Notes under the pieces: model-generated | What the model was told of the DNA's origin: nothing | What the model saw: only the letters and a program-made list of their open reading frames with translations | The model's database searches: none | Translations under genes and position numbers: made by a program | Source of the DNA: an uncultured bacterium | GTDB taxonomy: Bacteria > Bacillota_I > Bacilli_A > RFN20 > CAG-826 | Length of the DNA: 64,000 nt | Reading direction: 5' to 3' | Assembly (NCBI GenBank): GCA_949295325.1 | Contig: CASFKG010000002.1 | Coordinates: forward strand, 140,047 to 204,046 | Part shown: piece after piece, positions 40,908 to 49,774 of the stretch | How the letters are laid out: each line of letters starts with the position of its first letter | How positions within the stretch are numbered: the first letter of the stretch is position 1

Positions 40908-42791
40908 ATGTTCAAGCTTTACAGGAAACTTAAGCCGCTGGATTGGATACTGCTGGCGCTGATACTGGGTTTCACCGTTTTGCAGGTCTACTGCACGATG
41001 ACGATGATCGATTACGTAAGCGGCATCATGACCGCGGTTACCTATCTGAATTACCACAATAATCCCGGCGATCTGGGCAAGGACGTCGTCGCCCTCATCG
41101 AGAGCCTCGGCGGCTTCGAAGGAATCTCGGCCCTGAGGGTCGGCGGCCTCACTCCCCTGGTGGGAGCCGAAACCGCCCAGCTTCTCTATTCGATTTCCGT
41201 CGCCTCCACCGCCCAGATCTGGTGGAACGGCGGCATGATCGTCCTCATGGCGGTTTCGATTGCCGCCGTGCAGGCCGCCATTTCCGTGCTTGCCAGCAAG
41301 GTCGCGGCCGACCAGGCCACCTCCCTTAGGACGATGCTCACCCGCAAGTGCGCTTCCTTCTCGCTTAGGGAAACCAATTCCTTCTCGACCGCCTCCCTCA
41401 TTACCCGGTCGACCAACGACATCCAGCAGGTGCAGATCGCTAACATCATGCTCATACGCATGGTTCTGGCCGCGCCCATCACCGCCATCTGGGCCATCGT
41501 GAAAATACAGGCCAGCAGCACGGAACTCACCTTGGCCACCGCCGCGTGCATCGTGGTTTTGCTCGTTGCCGTCCTTTCCATCATGCTTACCGTCCTTCCC
41601 CGTTTCCAGAAGATGCAGAAACTCATCGACAAGCTGAACGGCGTCACCCGCGAAAACCTCACCGGCATCCGGGTCGTCCATGCCTATAATGCCGAGAAGT
41701 ACCAGGAAGAAAAGTCGGAAAAGGCCAACCGCGACCTGACCAAGGCCAACCTCTTCACCGGCGAGGTCATGGCCCTCCTCTCGCCCTTCATGCAGCTAAT
41801 CATGAACGGCCTGACCTTAGCCATATACTGGATAGGCGCGAGCCTTATCAACGCCGGCACCATCGACTACGCGACGGTCACCGCCTTCATGATGCTGGGC
41901 AGCCAGATAATCATGAGTTTCATGATGCTGCTCATGATGTTCGTGCTCTGGCCCCGCGCCAGCGTTAGCGCCAAACGCATCAACGAAGTGCTGGAAACCT
42001 CCTGCTCCATCCGGGATCCGGAAGTGGAAATTTTGCCTAGGGAAGAGGGGACCGTCGTCTTTGACGACGTGAGTTTCCGCTATCCGGACGCGACCGAAAA
42101 CGTCGTGGAACACATTTCGTTCAGGGCCAAGAAGGGCGACACGGTCGCCTTCATCGGCCCCACGGGGTCCGGGAAATCGAGCCTGGTCAACCTCGTTTTG
42201 CGTCTCTACGACGTGACCGAAGGCCATGTCTACGTGGACGGGGTCGACGTGCGCGACATGAAGCAGTCGACGCTCAGGAAGCTTTTCGGCTACGTGCCGC
42301 AGAAGGGGTTCCTCTTCTCCGGGACCGTCCGCGAAAACGTGGGGTTGGGGGAGGAAAAGTCCCTCGGCGACGAGGAGTGCAACAGGGCCCTGTCCATTGC
42401 CGCCGCCGACTTCGTCCAAGACATGGACGGGGGACTCGACGCCAAGATCGACCAGGGCGGGAAGAACGTCTCGGGCGGGCAGAAGCAGAGGCTCTGCATC
42501 GCCAGGGCCGTGGCGGCCCATCCCGAGATATACGTCTTCGACGACTCCTTCTCGGCGCTCGATTACAAAACCGACCGGAAGGTGCGCGACAACCTCAAGG
42601 AAAAGGAAGCCGGGGCGACCAAGCTCATCGTCGCCCAGCGCATCGGAACCATCATGGACGCCGATACCATCGTCGTCCTCCAGGACGGCAAGGCGGTTGG
42701 TGTGGGAACGCACCGGGAACTCCTGGCCAATTGCCCCCTTTACCGCGACATCGCGCTCAGCCAACTCAGCAAGGAGGAACTCGGACTATGA
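40908..42791 (+). CDS. ABC half-exporter with degenerate ATP site
   Basis: A 627-residue half-transporter with six membrane helices. A ~65-residue insertion follows the first helix on the outer side. The ATPase has Walker A GPTGSGKSS and signature NVSGGQKQRL. Walker B is VFDDSFSALD, with Asp in place of the catalytic Glu, and the H-loop reads AQR instead of AHR. This is the non-hydrolysing partner of a heterodimer (LmrC/TM287-like). Start near marR with a poor SD (GGGGATTGA). The following gene overlaps by 4 bp. Confidence 0.92.
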   Translation: MFKLYRKLKPLDWILLALILGFTVLQVYCTMTMIDYVSGIMTAVTYLNYHNNPGDLGKDVVALIESLGGFEGISALRVGGLTPLVGAETAQLLYSISVASTAQIWWNGGMIVLMAVSIAAVQAAISVLASKVAADQATSLRTMLTRKCASFSLRETNSFSTASLITRSTNDIQQVQIANIMLIRMVLAAPITAIWAIVKIQASSTELTLATAACIVVLLVAVLSIMLTVLPRFQKMQKLIDKLNGVTRENLTGIRVVHAYNAEKYQEEKSEKANRDLTKANLFTGEVMALLSPFMQLIMNGLTLAIYWIGASLINAGTIDYATVTAFMMLGSQIIMSFMMLLMMFVLWPRASVSAKRINEVLETSCSIRDPEVEILPREEGTVVFDDVSFRYPDATENVVEHISFRAKKGDTVAFIGPTGSGKSSLVNLVLRLYDVTEGHVYVDGVDVRDMKQSTLRKLFGYVPQKGFLFSGTVRENVGLGEEKSLGDEECNRALSIAAADFVQDMDGGLDAKIDQGGKNVSGGQKQRLCIARAVAAHPEIYVFDDSFSALDYKTDRKVRDNLKEKEAGATKLIVAQRIGTIMDADTIVVLQDGKAVGVGTHRELLANCPLYRDIALSQLSKEELGL

Positions 42792-44563
42792 AAAGGAAAA
42801 GAACCTCCTACCTGAGGCTAGTTAAGGAACTAAGGCCCTATTACCTTCAGATCGCACTGGCCCTGCTCCTGTTCGCCGTATCGGTCGTCATATCCGTGCT
42901 GGCCCCGGGCTTCCTCGGCGACCTGACCGACGAAATCACCAGGGGCGCCGGCACTAGGAGCATCGACCTCGGCCTCGTTGCCAAACTCGGGCTTCTGCTC
43001 GTCGGCTTATATGCCCTCAGCTTCCTCTCCCAGTTCCTTGGCAACTTCCTCTTGACCAGGGTCAGCCAGCTGTATTCGAGCGACCTCCGCCGCGACATAT
43101 CGCTCAAGATAAACAAGCTGCCGCTCAAGTACCTCGATGCCCGGCAGTTCGGCGATACCCTCTCGGTTTTGACCAACGACGTCGACCAGATCGGCTCCTC
43201 CCTCCAGTCGGGGATCGGCATGACCGTCAGCAGCGCCCTTCTGCTTTTCGGCGTCCTCATCGCCATGTTCGCCACCTCCTGGTCCATGGCCCTCGTCGTC
43301 TTGGCCACCTTGCCCCTCATGGTTTTGTTCCTGCTCATGGTCACTAAGCTTGCCATGCCGCGCTTCAGGAAGCGGCAGGAACTGCTGGGCGTCGTAAACG
43401 CGGTGGTGGAAGAACAGCTGAGCGGCCAATTGGTCATCAAGGCCTTCGAGGCCGAAAGGAAGATGGGGGCGGCCTTCGAGAAGGAAAACCAGCGGCTGAA
43501 CAAGGTCATGTTCTCCGCCCAGATATTCGGCGGGCTCATGGGGCCGGTCAATTCCTTCATATCCTACCTGGCCTACGCGGCGGTCTGCATCGCCGGCGGC
43601 CTCTTGCTCGGAAACGGCCTCTTGGGCGTGACGTTCGGGACCATAACCGAATTCCTGGTCTACGCCAATTTGTTCCAAAGCCCCCTAAGCCAGCTCGGCC
43701 AATCCTTCAATACCCTCCAGATGGCGGGGGCTTCGAGCGAACGCGTCTTCAGCCTTTTGGAAGAAGAGGAAACGCCAGACGACTCCGCCTTGCCCACCGT
43801 CTTCGACGAAACCCTCGGGAACAGGCGGGTAAAGGGCGCGGTCAGCTTCCGGAACGTCGTCTTCGGCTACGACGAGGGCCGTCCCATCATCCATAACTTC
43901 AGCTGCGAGGTCAAACCCGGTATGAAGGTCGCCATCGTCGGGCCCACCGGGGCCGGCAAGACGACCCTCGTCAACCTGCTGATGCGCTTCTACGACATCT
44001 GGGAAGGAAGCATTTCCATCGACGGGGTCGACATCCGCGAAATGAGGCGGAGCGAGGTCCGGGACCTCTTCGGCATGGTCTTGCAGGATACCTGGGTATT
44101 CGAGGGCAGCGTCCGCGACAACATCGTCTACGACAAGCCGGGGGTAAGCGACGAGGAGATCAGGGAAGTGCTAAGGGAAAGCAACCTCCTCCACTACGTC
44201 GACACGCTCCCCGGCGGGCTCGATTACGTGATAAGCGACGAGAATTCCATTTCCGGCGGGCAGAAACAGCTTCTCACCATCGCCCGGGCGATGGTGGAAG
44301 ACGCCCCGATGCTCATATTGGACGAGGCGACCAGCAACGTCGACACCCGGACCGAGGAGCTGATCCAGGAAGCCATGGACAATCTGACGCAGGGACGCAC
44401 TTCCTTCGTCATCGCCCACCGGCTTTCCACCATCCGGGACGCCGACCTCATACTGGTCCTCGACCACGGGAACGTCGTCGAACAGGGTACCCACGAGAGC
44501 CTTCTTGCCAAAAACGGCTTCTACGCTTCCCTCTACAACAGCCAGTTCTCCTTCGGGGAATAG
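42788..44563 (+). CDS. ABC half-exporter, catalytic partner
   Basis: A 591-residue half-transporter. The N-terminal membrane domain (residues ~20-330) is followed by an ATPase with GPTGAGKTTLVNLL, signature SISGGQKQLL, Walker B LILDEATSNVD (Glu intact) and IAHRLST. It forms a heterodimer with the preceding protein (ATGA overlap). MarR-ABC-ABC operons in Bacilli export many drugs; the actual substrate is unknown. Confidence 0.93.
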   Translation: MKRKRTSYLRLVKELRPYYLQIALALLLFAVSVVISVLAPGFLGDLTDEITRGAGTRSIDLGLVAKLGLLLVGLYALSFLSQFLGNFLLTRVSQLYSSDLRRDISLKINKLPLKYLDARQFGDTLSVLTNDVDQIGSSLQSGIGMTVSSALLLFGVLIAMFATSWSMALVVLATLPLMVLFLLMVTKLAMPRFRKRQELLGVVNAVVEEQLSGQLVIKAFEAERKMGAAFEKENQRLNKVMFSAQIFGGLMGPVNSFISYLAYAAVCIAGGLLLGNGLLGVTFGTITEFLVYANLFQSPLSQLGQSFNTLQMAGASSERVFSLLEEEETPDDSALPTVFDETLGNRRVKGAVSFRNVVFGYDEGRPIIHNFSCEVKPGMKVAIVGPTGAGKTTLVNLLMRFYDIWEGSISIDGVDIREMRRSEVRDLFGMVLQDTWVFEGSVRDNIVYDKPGVSDEEIREVLRESNLLHYVDTLPGGLDYVISDENSISGGQKQLLTIARAMVEDAPMLILDEATSNVDTRTEELIQEAMDNLTQGRTSFVIAHRLSTIRDADLILVLDHGNVVEQGTHESLLAKNGFYASLYNSQFSFGE

Positions 44564-44576
44564 GCAATTGCCTAAG

Positions 44577-44602
44577 AGCCGCTAGTGGAGGCGGCTTTTT
44601 TT
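44577..44602 (+). terminator. Rho-independent terminator of the marR-ABC operon
   Basis: AGCCGC / GCGGCT around an 8-nt loop, then TTTTTTT. Confidence 0.88.
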
Positions 44603-44659
44603 GCTGCGCACGTTTCGGGGTTCTTCTTTGTTTTAATATATGGAGGAGAATCCTGCCGA

Positions 44660-45166
44660 ATGAAGATCGATTCGAGGGCGGTACGCCTTTACCTGCTGGG
44701 CGACGAGAGGGCCGTTTCCGCGGTCTATTCGGCCTATTTCGGCTTTCTCTACCACGGGGCCTACGGCATATTGCGTAACGCCGAAGAGGCCAAGGACTGC
44801 GTCCAGGAAGCTTTCGTCGATAGCCTTAGGAACCGCCCAGCGGTCGCTAGTCCAAGCGCCCTTCTTTCCTACCTTTATAAATCTTCCTGCAACAAGGCCA
44901 TTAATTGCCTGAAGAAAAGCAAGAGGATAACCGGGGAGGAAGAGGGCATTAGCCTCGACAAGGCCCCTTACGGCGAGGAACTGCTGAACAAGCTTGAGGC
45001 GATCTTGCTACCCCAGGAATACGACGCGCTGACCCTGAGGTCGATGGGCCATCCCTATAAGGACATCGCCTCCGTCCTCGATACCACCCCGGGTGGGGCG
45101 AGGGCCCTCTACCACCGGGCCCTAGGCAAAGCCAAAAAGGCCCTCAAAAAGGAGGATTGGATGTGA
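44660..45166 (+). CDS. ECF-type RNA polymerase sigma factor
   Basis: A 168-residue sigma factor with only regions 2 and 4. Region 2 spans ~8-60 (LYLLGDERAVSAVYSAYF, then LRNAEEAKDCVQEAFVDSL with the D.VQE.F core). Region 4 spans ~112-160 (LPQEYDALTLRSMGHPYKDIASVLDTTPGGARALYHRALGKAKKAL). GGAGGAG lies 11 nt before the ATG at 44660; a TAATAT box (44634-44639) is the -10. It overlaps the serpin gene by 4 bp, the usual placing of an anti-sigma factor. Confidence 0.9.
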   Translation: MKIDSRAVRLYLLGDERAVSAVYSAYFGFLYHGAYGILRNAEEAKDCVQEAFVDSLRNRPAVASPSALLSYLYKSSCNKAINCLKKSKRITGEEEGISLDKAPYGEELLNKLEAILLPQEYDALTLRSMGHPYKDIASVLDTTPGGARALYHRALGKAKKALKKEDWM

Positions 45167-46638
45167 AAAACCTAAAAAAGACCGTAAAAACGGCCTATTC
45201 GCGGGAATATTCCGCCGAATCCGATTTTGCGGGGATTTCGAAGGAAATGGGTTATGCGATTACCTCCCCGAAACCCTATGTAAATCCCTTCAGGATCGTT
45301 AGGAATACGGTCGCGGTGGCGGTGGCTTGCCTAATCGGAATGATGCTAGTCCCTGTTGGCTATGTCTTCTTTAGCGGCTTCAGCATCCGCGACACGGTAA
45401 GCCGAAACGCCGTTTCCTATAGCGAAGCCCAGATGGACATCCTCGACTCGGCGACCTTCCGGGCTTTAAATAGCATCAGCTACGATCCCGATAGGCAGTA
45501 TACGAGAATCGATGACGAAGCCTTTATCGCCAGTGTCGATTCCTTTGCCTACGCCGTCTTTTCCAAGATGTCTTTGACCAAAAATGGCCTCTTCTCGCCC
45601 CTGGGGCTCTACATGAACATGGACATGGCCTATCTTGCCGTGGGCGAGGAGTTCACGGAGCTTCGGGATAATTTGGACGCCCTTCTGGGCGGCACTTCCT
45701 ATAGCCGCGGGAAGAACATCTCCCTGGCTCTACGGAACAACTATCACGTTAGCCAGACGGGCCATAACGTTTCCAACGTCCAGATGCGCCAGGCCGCCTT
45801 CGTCGACCACGGACGCGAAGTATCGGGCGACTTCGTGTCCGAGGCCACCAAAAGAAGGGCGGAAGTCTATACCGCCGACCTGCAAAGCCCGGAGGATCTT
45901 TCCAAGATCGCCCGGTGGGCGAGCGAAGCGGTTATGGAGGAAAACTACCTCCTTCCTTCGGATTTCTCTACCGACCAATATAGCGTCCTCCTGCTTCTCA
46001 CGAGCCTCAGCTTCGAATCGCAATGGGACATAACCTTCGCCAAGGAAGACAATGTCGATTCCCGTTTTTATCCTCTAGGCGGGGGTCCCATCGAAACGAC
46101 TTTCATGTCGCACGACCTTTCGACCTATTACTACCAAGGGGAAGGCTTCGTGAGTTTCAGCGACTACTACCGGTCCGGCTATAGCATCCAGTACTTCGTC
46201 CCCAACGATCTAGAAGACCATATACTCGATTTGCTTCCCGCGGATTTCCTCTCGATATCGCCTCGGGAAGAAGGGGAGTACGGCTACGTCCGGCTTTACG
46301 CCCCGCGGTTCGAACTGGTTTCCACGAACGACTTCACCGGCGTCCTCAGGTCCCTGGGACTAAGCGGCCTCTACGGGGATACGGGCCGGGACGTCCTTTC
46401 GGGGATATACGAAGCCGGTGCCGGCTTGGAATCCCGTCTGGTATCGACGAAGCAGAAAAACACCATCTCCTTCACCGAAGACGGGACGAAGGCTTCCTCC
46501 CTTACCTGGAGCCTCGGGGCCGGCAGTACCGCGCCGGGGGGAAACGGGGACGAAGTATGGCTGAACCAGCCCTTCGTCTACTGCATCCGGGACCTCGACG
46601 GCTTGCCTTTGATGCTGGGGTATCTGGCGGTTCCCTGA
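45163..46638 (+). CDS. Membrane-anchored serpin-domain protein, putative anti-sigma factor
   Basis: A 491-residue protein. Residues 1-46 are polar and basic (cytoplasmic), 48-70 a single membrane helix, and ~119-491 a serpin fold outside. Serpin landmarks in order: NGLFSPLGLYMNMDMAYLAVGEE, ASEAVMEENYLLPSDF, LLLLTSLSFESQWDITFA, YVRLYAPRFEL, LRSLGLSGLYGD, then the hinge FTEDGTKASSLT (437-448), reactive loop 449-466, and QPFVYCIRDLDGLPLMLGYLAVP. The GTG start follows AAGGAGG by 7 nt and overlaps the sigma stop. Serpins change shape on cleavage by a protease; here that could release the sigma factor. The anti-sigma role is inferred from position and topology. Confidence 0.82.
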   Translation: MKNLKKTVKTAYSREYSAESDFAGISKEMGYAITSPKPYVNPFRIVRNTVAVAVACLIGMMLVPVGYVFFSGFSIRDTVSRNAVSYSEAQMDILDSATFRALNSISYDPDRQYTRIDDEAFIASVDSFAYAVFSKMSLTKNGLFSPLGLYMNMDMAYLAVGEEFTELRDNLDALLGGTSYSRGKNISLALRNNYHVSQTGHNVSNVQMRQAAFVDHGREVSGDFVSEATKRRAEVYTADLQSPEDLSKIARWASEAVMEENYLLPSDFSTDQYSVLLLLTSLSFESQWDITFAKEDNVDSRFYPLGGGPIETTFMSHDLSTYYYQGEGFVSFSDYYRSGYSIQYFVPNDLEDHILDLLPADFLSISPREEGEYGYVRLYAPRFELVSTNDFTGVLRSLGLSGLYGDTGRDVLSGIYEAGAGLESRLVSTKQKNTISFTEDGTKASSLTWSLGAGSTAPGGNGDEVWLNQPFVYCIRDLDGLPLMLGYLAVP

Positions 46639-46657
46639 TAGACGGCACCAATAAACG

Positions 46658-46681
46658 AAAAGGCACGCGCGCGTGCCTTTT
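46658..46681. terminator. Bidirectional terminator between serpin gene and nrnA
   Basis: A perfect 24-bp palindrome, AAAAGGCACGCG / CGCGTGCCTTTT. Confidence 0.88.
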
Positions 46682-46696
46682 GCCATCTACCTTCCG

Positions 46697-47695
46697 TTAG
46701 GCAAAGAGGTCGTCTAGGTCCTTGATGAACCTGTCGAGGTCCTTGATGTCGTCGATCCTCGCCCCGGAAGCCTGGGCATGCCCGCCGCCGCCCCACTTGT
46801 TGGCGATGCCGGATATGTCGGCCTTCTTCGACCTAATCGATACCCGCCAGCAGTAGTCCTTCGGGTTGGGGTCTTCGGTTATGGAGCACCAGGCGTTGAT
46901 GCCTTCGATGTTGGAAAAGACGTTGACGTTTTCCTTCCCGCGTTCGGAGGTTATCTCGAACTTGTCCTGGATGTCCTGCGGCAAGAGGTAGTAGGCCACC
47001 CCGTGCGGCGATACCTTGAAGTTGCTGAGGACATAGGCGGTAACCTTGAGGTCCTCGATCTTCTTCTGGTACATGTTCTGGTAGATGGCGTTTATGTCGA
47101 TGCCCGTATTGATGAGGGCGCTGGCCACGGCGAAGGTATGCGGGGTGGTGGAGGAGTACATGAACCTTCCCGAGTCCCCGACTATGCCGATATAGAGGTA
47201 CTTGGCCGCTTCCTTCCCGATAGTCGTATGGGGGAAGTGGAGCAGGCAGTCGGCCACGATTTCGCTCGCGGCCGCGGCACTCCTATCGAGGACCGAGCAT
47301 TTGGCCACCTCGGCATTGAAGGGATGGTGGTCGAACTTGAAGACGTAGTCGGCCTTGGTGTAGCGCGGATCGGCGATGCGGGAGTGGTCCCCGACGTCCA
47401 CGATGACCGCCATGAAGGGCTTTTCGAAGGCCTCTTCGCCTAGCCTTTCGGCATTGGGGAAGATCCTCGGGCAGAAGGTCACGTGGTCATCGCCCACGTA
47501 GTGGATTTCCTTTTCGGGGAAGTTTGCCTTCAGGAATTCCACGAGGCCCATCTGGGTCCCGAGGGCATCGAAGTCCGGCTTTATGTGGCGGAAGACGATG
47601 ATGCGGTCGTGTTTCCCGATCTCCTTGAAAAACTCCGCGTATTCCCTTTTGAACCGGCGGCCGTAGGCCTTCACGAGGGGGTCGAGCCTTTTCAC
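46697..47695 (-). CDS. nrnA: DHH-family phosphoesterase, NrnA-like
   Basis: A 332-residue enzyme that degrades 2-5-mer RNA and dephosphorylates pAp. The DHH domain has FRHIKPDFDALGTQ (residues ~35-48), VDVGD and KFDHHPFN. The DHHA1 domain ends in NKWGGGGHAQASGARI. In Bacillus nrnA sits near dnaE and ackA too. The GTG start overlaps the ackA stop by 4 bp (GTGA), so it is translated with ackA. Confidence 0.92.
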   Translation of the reverse strand: MKRLDPLVKAYGRRFKREYAEFFKEIGKHDRIIVFRHIKPDFDALGTQMGLVEFLKANFPEKEIHYVGDDHVTFCPRIFPNAERLGEEAFEKPFMAVIVDVGDHSRIADPRYTKADYVFKFDHHPFNAEVAKCSVLDRSAAAASEIVADCLLHFPHTTIGKEAAKYLYIGIVGDSGRFMYSSTTPHTFAVASALINTGIDINAIYQNMYQKKIEDLKVTAYVLSNFKVSPHGVAYYLLPQDIQDKFEITSERGKENVNVFSNIEGINAWCSITEDPNPKDYCWRVSIRSKKADISGIANKWGGGGHAQASGARIDDIKDLDRFIKDLDDLFA

Positions 47696-48900
47696 CTGAG
47701 GCCCCCCGTCTTGATGAGATAGCCGTCCCGGGCGATCATCAGTTCCTCGTCGGTCGGGATGACGGCGACTTTGATCTTGCTGCCTTCTTTGCTCAGCAGC
47801 GCCTGCTTTCCGCCGAAGACGGTTTCGTTTAAGCCGTAGTCGATATCGAGCCCGAGGGCTTCCTGTATATCCTCGAGGATGAGCTTGCGGAAGTAGGGGC
47901 TGTTTTCCCCGATGCCGGCGGACAAGACGATCATGTCGGCCCCGCCTAGCCTTACGTAATACTGTCCGACGTAGTCGGCGATGCGGCGGGCGAAAAGTTT
48001 GGCGCTAAGTATGGCGCGCTCATCGCCCTTCAGGGCGGCGGCCTCGATGTCGCGGGTATCGTTGCTGATGCCGCTTACGCCGAGGAGGCCCGACTTGCGG
48101 TTGAAGATGTCGTATATTTCCGAGCAGCTCTTCTGGAGGCAGTCGGCGAGGTAGTCCATGACCGAGGGGTCGAGGTCCCCGGTCCTAGTGCCCATCATGA
48201 CGCCGCCTAGGGGGGTAAGGCCCATCGAAGTGGCGACGCACTTGCCGTCGCGCGCGGCGGTCAGGGAAGCGCCCGAACCGATATGGCAGGATATTATCCT
48301 CACGCCCAGGGCCTTCCCGCCGAAATAGTCCTTGATGGCCTTGTCGACCAGATAGTGGTGGCTCGTGCCGTGGGCGCCGTAGCGCCTGATGTCGTACATC
48401 TTGCTGAGTTCGAGCGGTATGGGGAAGAGGTAATCCTCTTCCTCCATGCTCTGGTGGTAGGCGGTATCGAATACCGCGGTCTCCAAGGCATCGGGCAGTT
48501 CCTTCCGGAAAGCCCTATAGCCGATAAGGTGGGCCGGGGCGTGGAGGGGATCGAGCGGAGTAAGCGAATCGATCTTCTTCGCGGTGTCTTCGTCGAAAAC
48601 CACCGAGTGGGAGAAGTATTTCCCGCCTTGGACGACGCGGTGACTCACCACCTCGATTTCCGACAGATCCTTTACTATCCCTTTTTCCATCAGGGCGTCG
48701 ATGATGAGCCTTACGCCCGTCGCGTGGTCCATGATCGGCAATACCTTCTCTTCCTTCTTGCCGTCGTGGCTGATCTTGAATATCGCGTCTTCGTGTCCGA
48801 TGCGGTCGGCATTGCCGGCGCATAGTACCTTTTCTTCCGGCATCTCGAAGAGCTTGTACTTGAGGCTCGAGCTGCCGGCGTTAACTGCCATTACCTTCAT
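47692..48900 (-). CDS. ackA: acetate kinase
   Basis: A 402-residue enzyme interconverting acetyl phosphate + ADP and acetate + ATP. It has VNAGSSSLKYKLFEM (residues 5-19), VVHRVVQGG-type HRVVQGGKYF, YGAHGTSHHYL, the phosphate-binding SCHIGSGASLTAARDGKC, MGTRTGDLDP and the C-terminal PTDEELMIARD. A TAGAAT box (48923-48928 on the complement) and GTGAGG upstream of the ATG support expression. phosphotransacetylase is not in this window. Confidence 0.97.
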   Translation of the reverse strand: MKVMAVNAGSSSLKYKLFEMPEEKVLCAGNADRIGHEDAIFKISHDGKKEEKVLPIMDHATGVRLIIDALMEKGIVKDLSEIEVVSHRVVQGGKYFSHSVVFDEDTAKKIDSLTPLDPLHAPAHLIGYRAFRKELPDALETAVFDTAYHQSMEEEDYLFPIPLELSKMYDIRRYGAHGTSHHYLVDKAIKDYFGGKALGVRIISCHIGSGASLTAARDGKCVATSMGLTPLGGVMMGTRTGDLDPSVMDYLADCLQKSCSEIYDIFNRKSGLLGVSGISNDTRDIEAAALKGDERAILSAKLFARRIADYVGQYYVRLGGADMIVLSAGIGENSPYFRKLILEDIQEALGLDIDYGLNETVFGGKQALLSKEGSKIKVAVIPTDEELMIARDGYLIKTGGLR

Positions 48901-48946
48901 GGTGTCCTCACTTTCAAGGGCAATTCTACTCTAACTCGGCAATCCT

Positions 48947-48955
48947 TGATACCAT
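48947..48955 (+). promoter_or_regulatory. Extended -10 element giving a leaderless esterase mRNA
   Basis: TGA-TACCAT (48947-48955) ends exactly 6 nt before the ATG at 48962; no SD is present. Confidence 0.6.
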
Positions 48956-48961
48956 TTAGGC

Positions 48962-49714
48962 ATGTACAGAAGGGAAATCAGGCTCCGCCTTTATAGCGCG
49001 GAACTCGGCTACGACAAGACGGTCAGAATCTATTTGCCCCGTCAATATGACGGGAAGAAGCGCTTCCCGGTCCTCTACATGCACGACGGGCAGAACATCG
49101 TAAGGAAGGCGAGGTGGTCCCGCCACTCGTGGGAAGTCACCAAGACCCTGAGCCGACTCCATAAGGACGTGATCGTCGTGGGCATCGACTGTTCAAAGAA
49201 CAGAACCCAGGAATATTGCCCCTATCCCTACGAGGACGGGGAACCCCCCATCGGGGGCCTCGGCCCCTTGGCCGGCCAATACCTTTCTTTCCTCGTCGAC
49301 TACGTGAAGCCTTTAATCGATCACCGCTTCAAAACGCTGCCAGACATGGCCCATACCTACATGGCGGGCAGTAGCCTCGGGGGACTCATTACCGCCTACT
49401 GCGCGATTGCTAGAAAGGGGGTATTCGGGAAACTCGGGGTATTTTCGCTTGGCTATTCGATGGCCGGCAAATCCTTCGAGAACGACTTCGAGAAACTAGG
49501 CAGCGACATGGACGCCTCCTACTATTGCTACGTCGGGGATGACGAAAAGGTGCAGTTCCCCGACGACGAGTTCTTCCTGCACGACCACGCGGTCTACTGC
49601 GCGATGCTGAAGAAAGAGGGCAACAACCTCGTGAGGAGCAAGGTCTTCCGGGGCGGCCAGCACCGGGAAAACGACTGGGCGAGGCAGTTCGAGGACTTTG
49701 CGCACTTCCTATAA
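48962..49714 (+). CDS. Alpha/beta-hydrolase, esterase D/Fes-like family
   Basis: A 250-residue putative esterase: an early beta-rich region KTVRIYLPRQYDGKKRFPVLYMHDGQN, the nucleophile elbow MAGSSLGGLITAYCAI (Ser near residue 139), a late acidic residue (YYCYVGDDEKV) and the catalytic His in RGGQHRENDWARQ. The fold class covers acyl-ester, carbohydrate acetyl-ester and siderophore-ester hydrolases; the substrate is unknown. No signal peptide, so cytoplasmic. The ATG coincides with the predicted transcript start. Confidence 0.85.
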   Translation: MYRREIRLRLYSAELGYDKTVRIYLPRQYDGKKRFPVLYMHDGQNIVRKARWSRHSWEVTKTLSRLHKDVIVVGIDCSKNRTQEYCPYPYEDGEPPIGGLGPLAGQYLSFLVDYVKPLIDHRFKTLPDMAHTYMAGSSLGGLITAYCAIARKGVFGKLGVFSLGYSMAGKSFENDFEKLGSDMDASYYCYVGDDEKVQFPDDEFFLHDHAVYCAMLKKEGNNLVRSKVFRGGQHRENDWARQFEDFAHFL

Positions 49715-49728
49715 GGAAACCCCCGATT

Positions 49729-49751
49729 TATAATTCAAACAATGGTTTCAA
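49729..49751 (+). promoter_or_regulatory. glgB operon promoter and LacI-type operator candidate
   Basis: -10 TATAAT (49729-49734). Directly over the transcript start lies TTCAAAC-AATG-GTTTCAA (49734-49751), an inverted repeat with one mismatch. Its right part read on the minus strand, TTGAAACCAT, is identical to 3985-3994 at the lacI-family promoter. Confidence 0.6.
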
Positions 49752-49774
49752 CCACGTACAAAAGGAGTTAAGAC

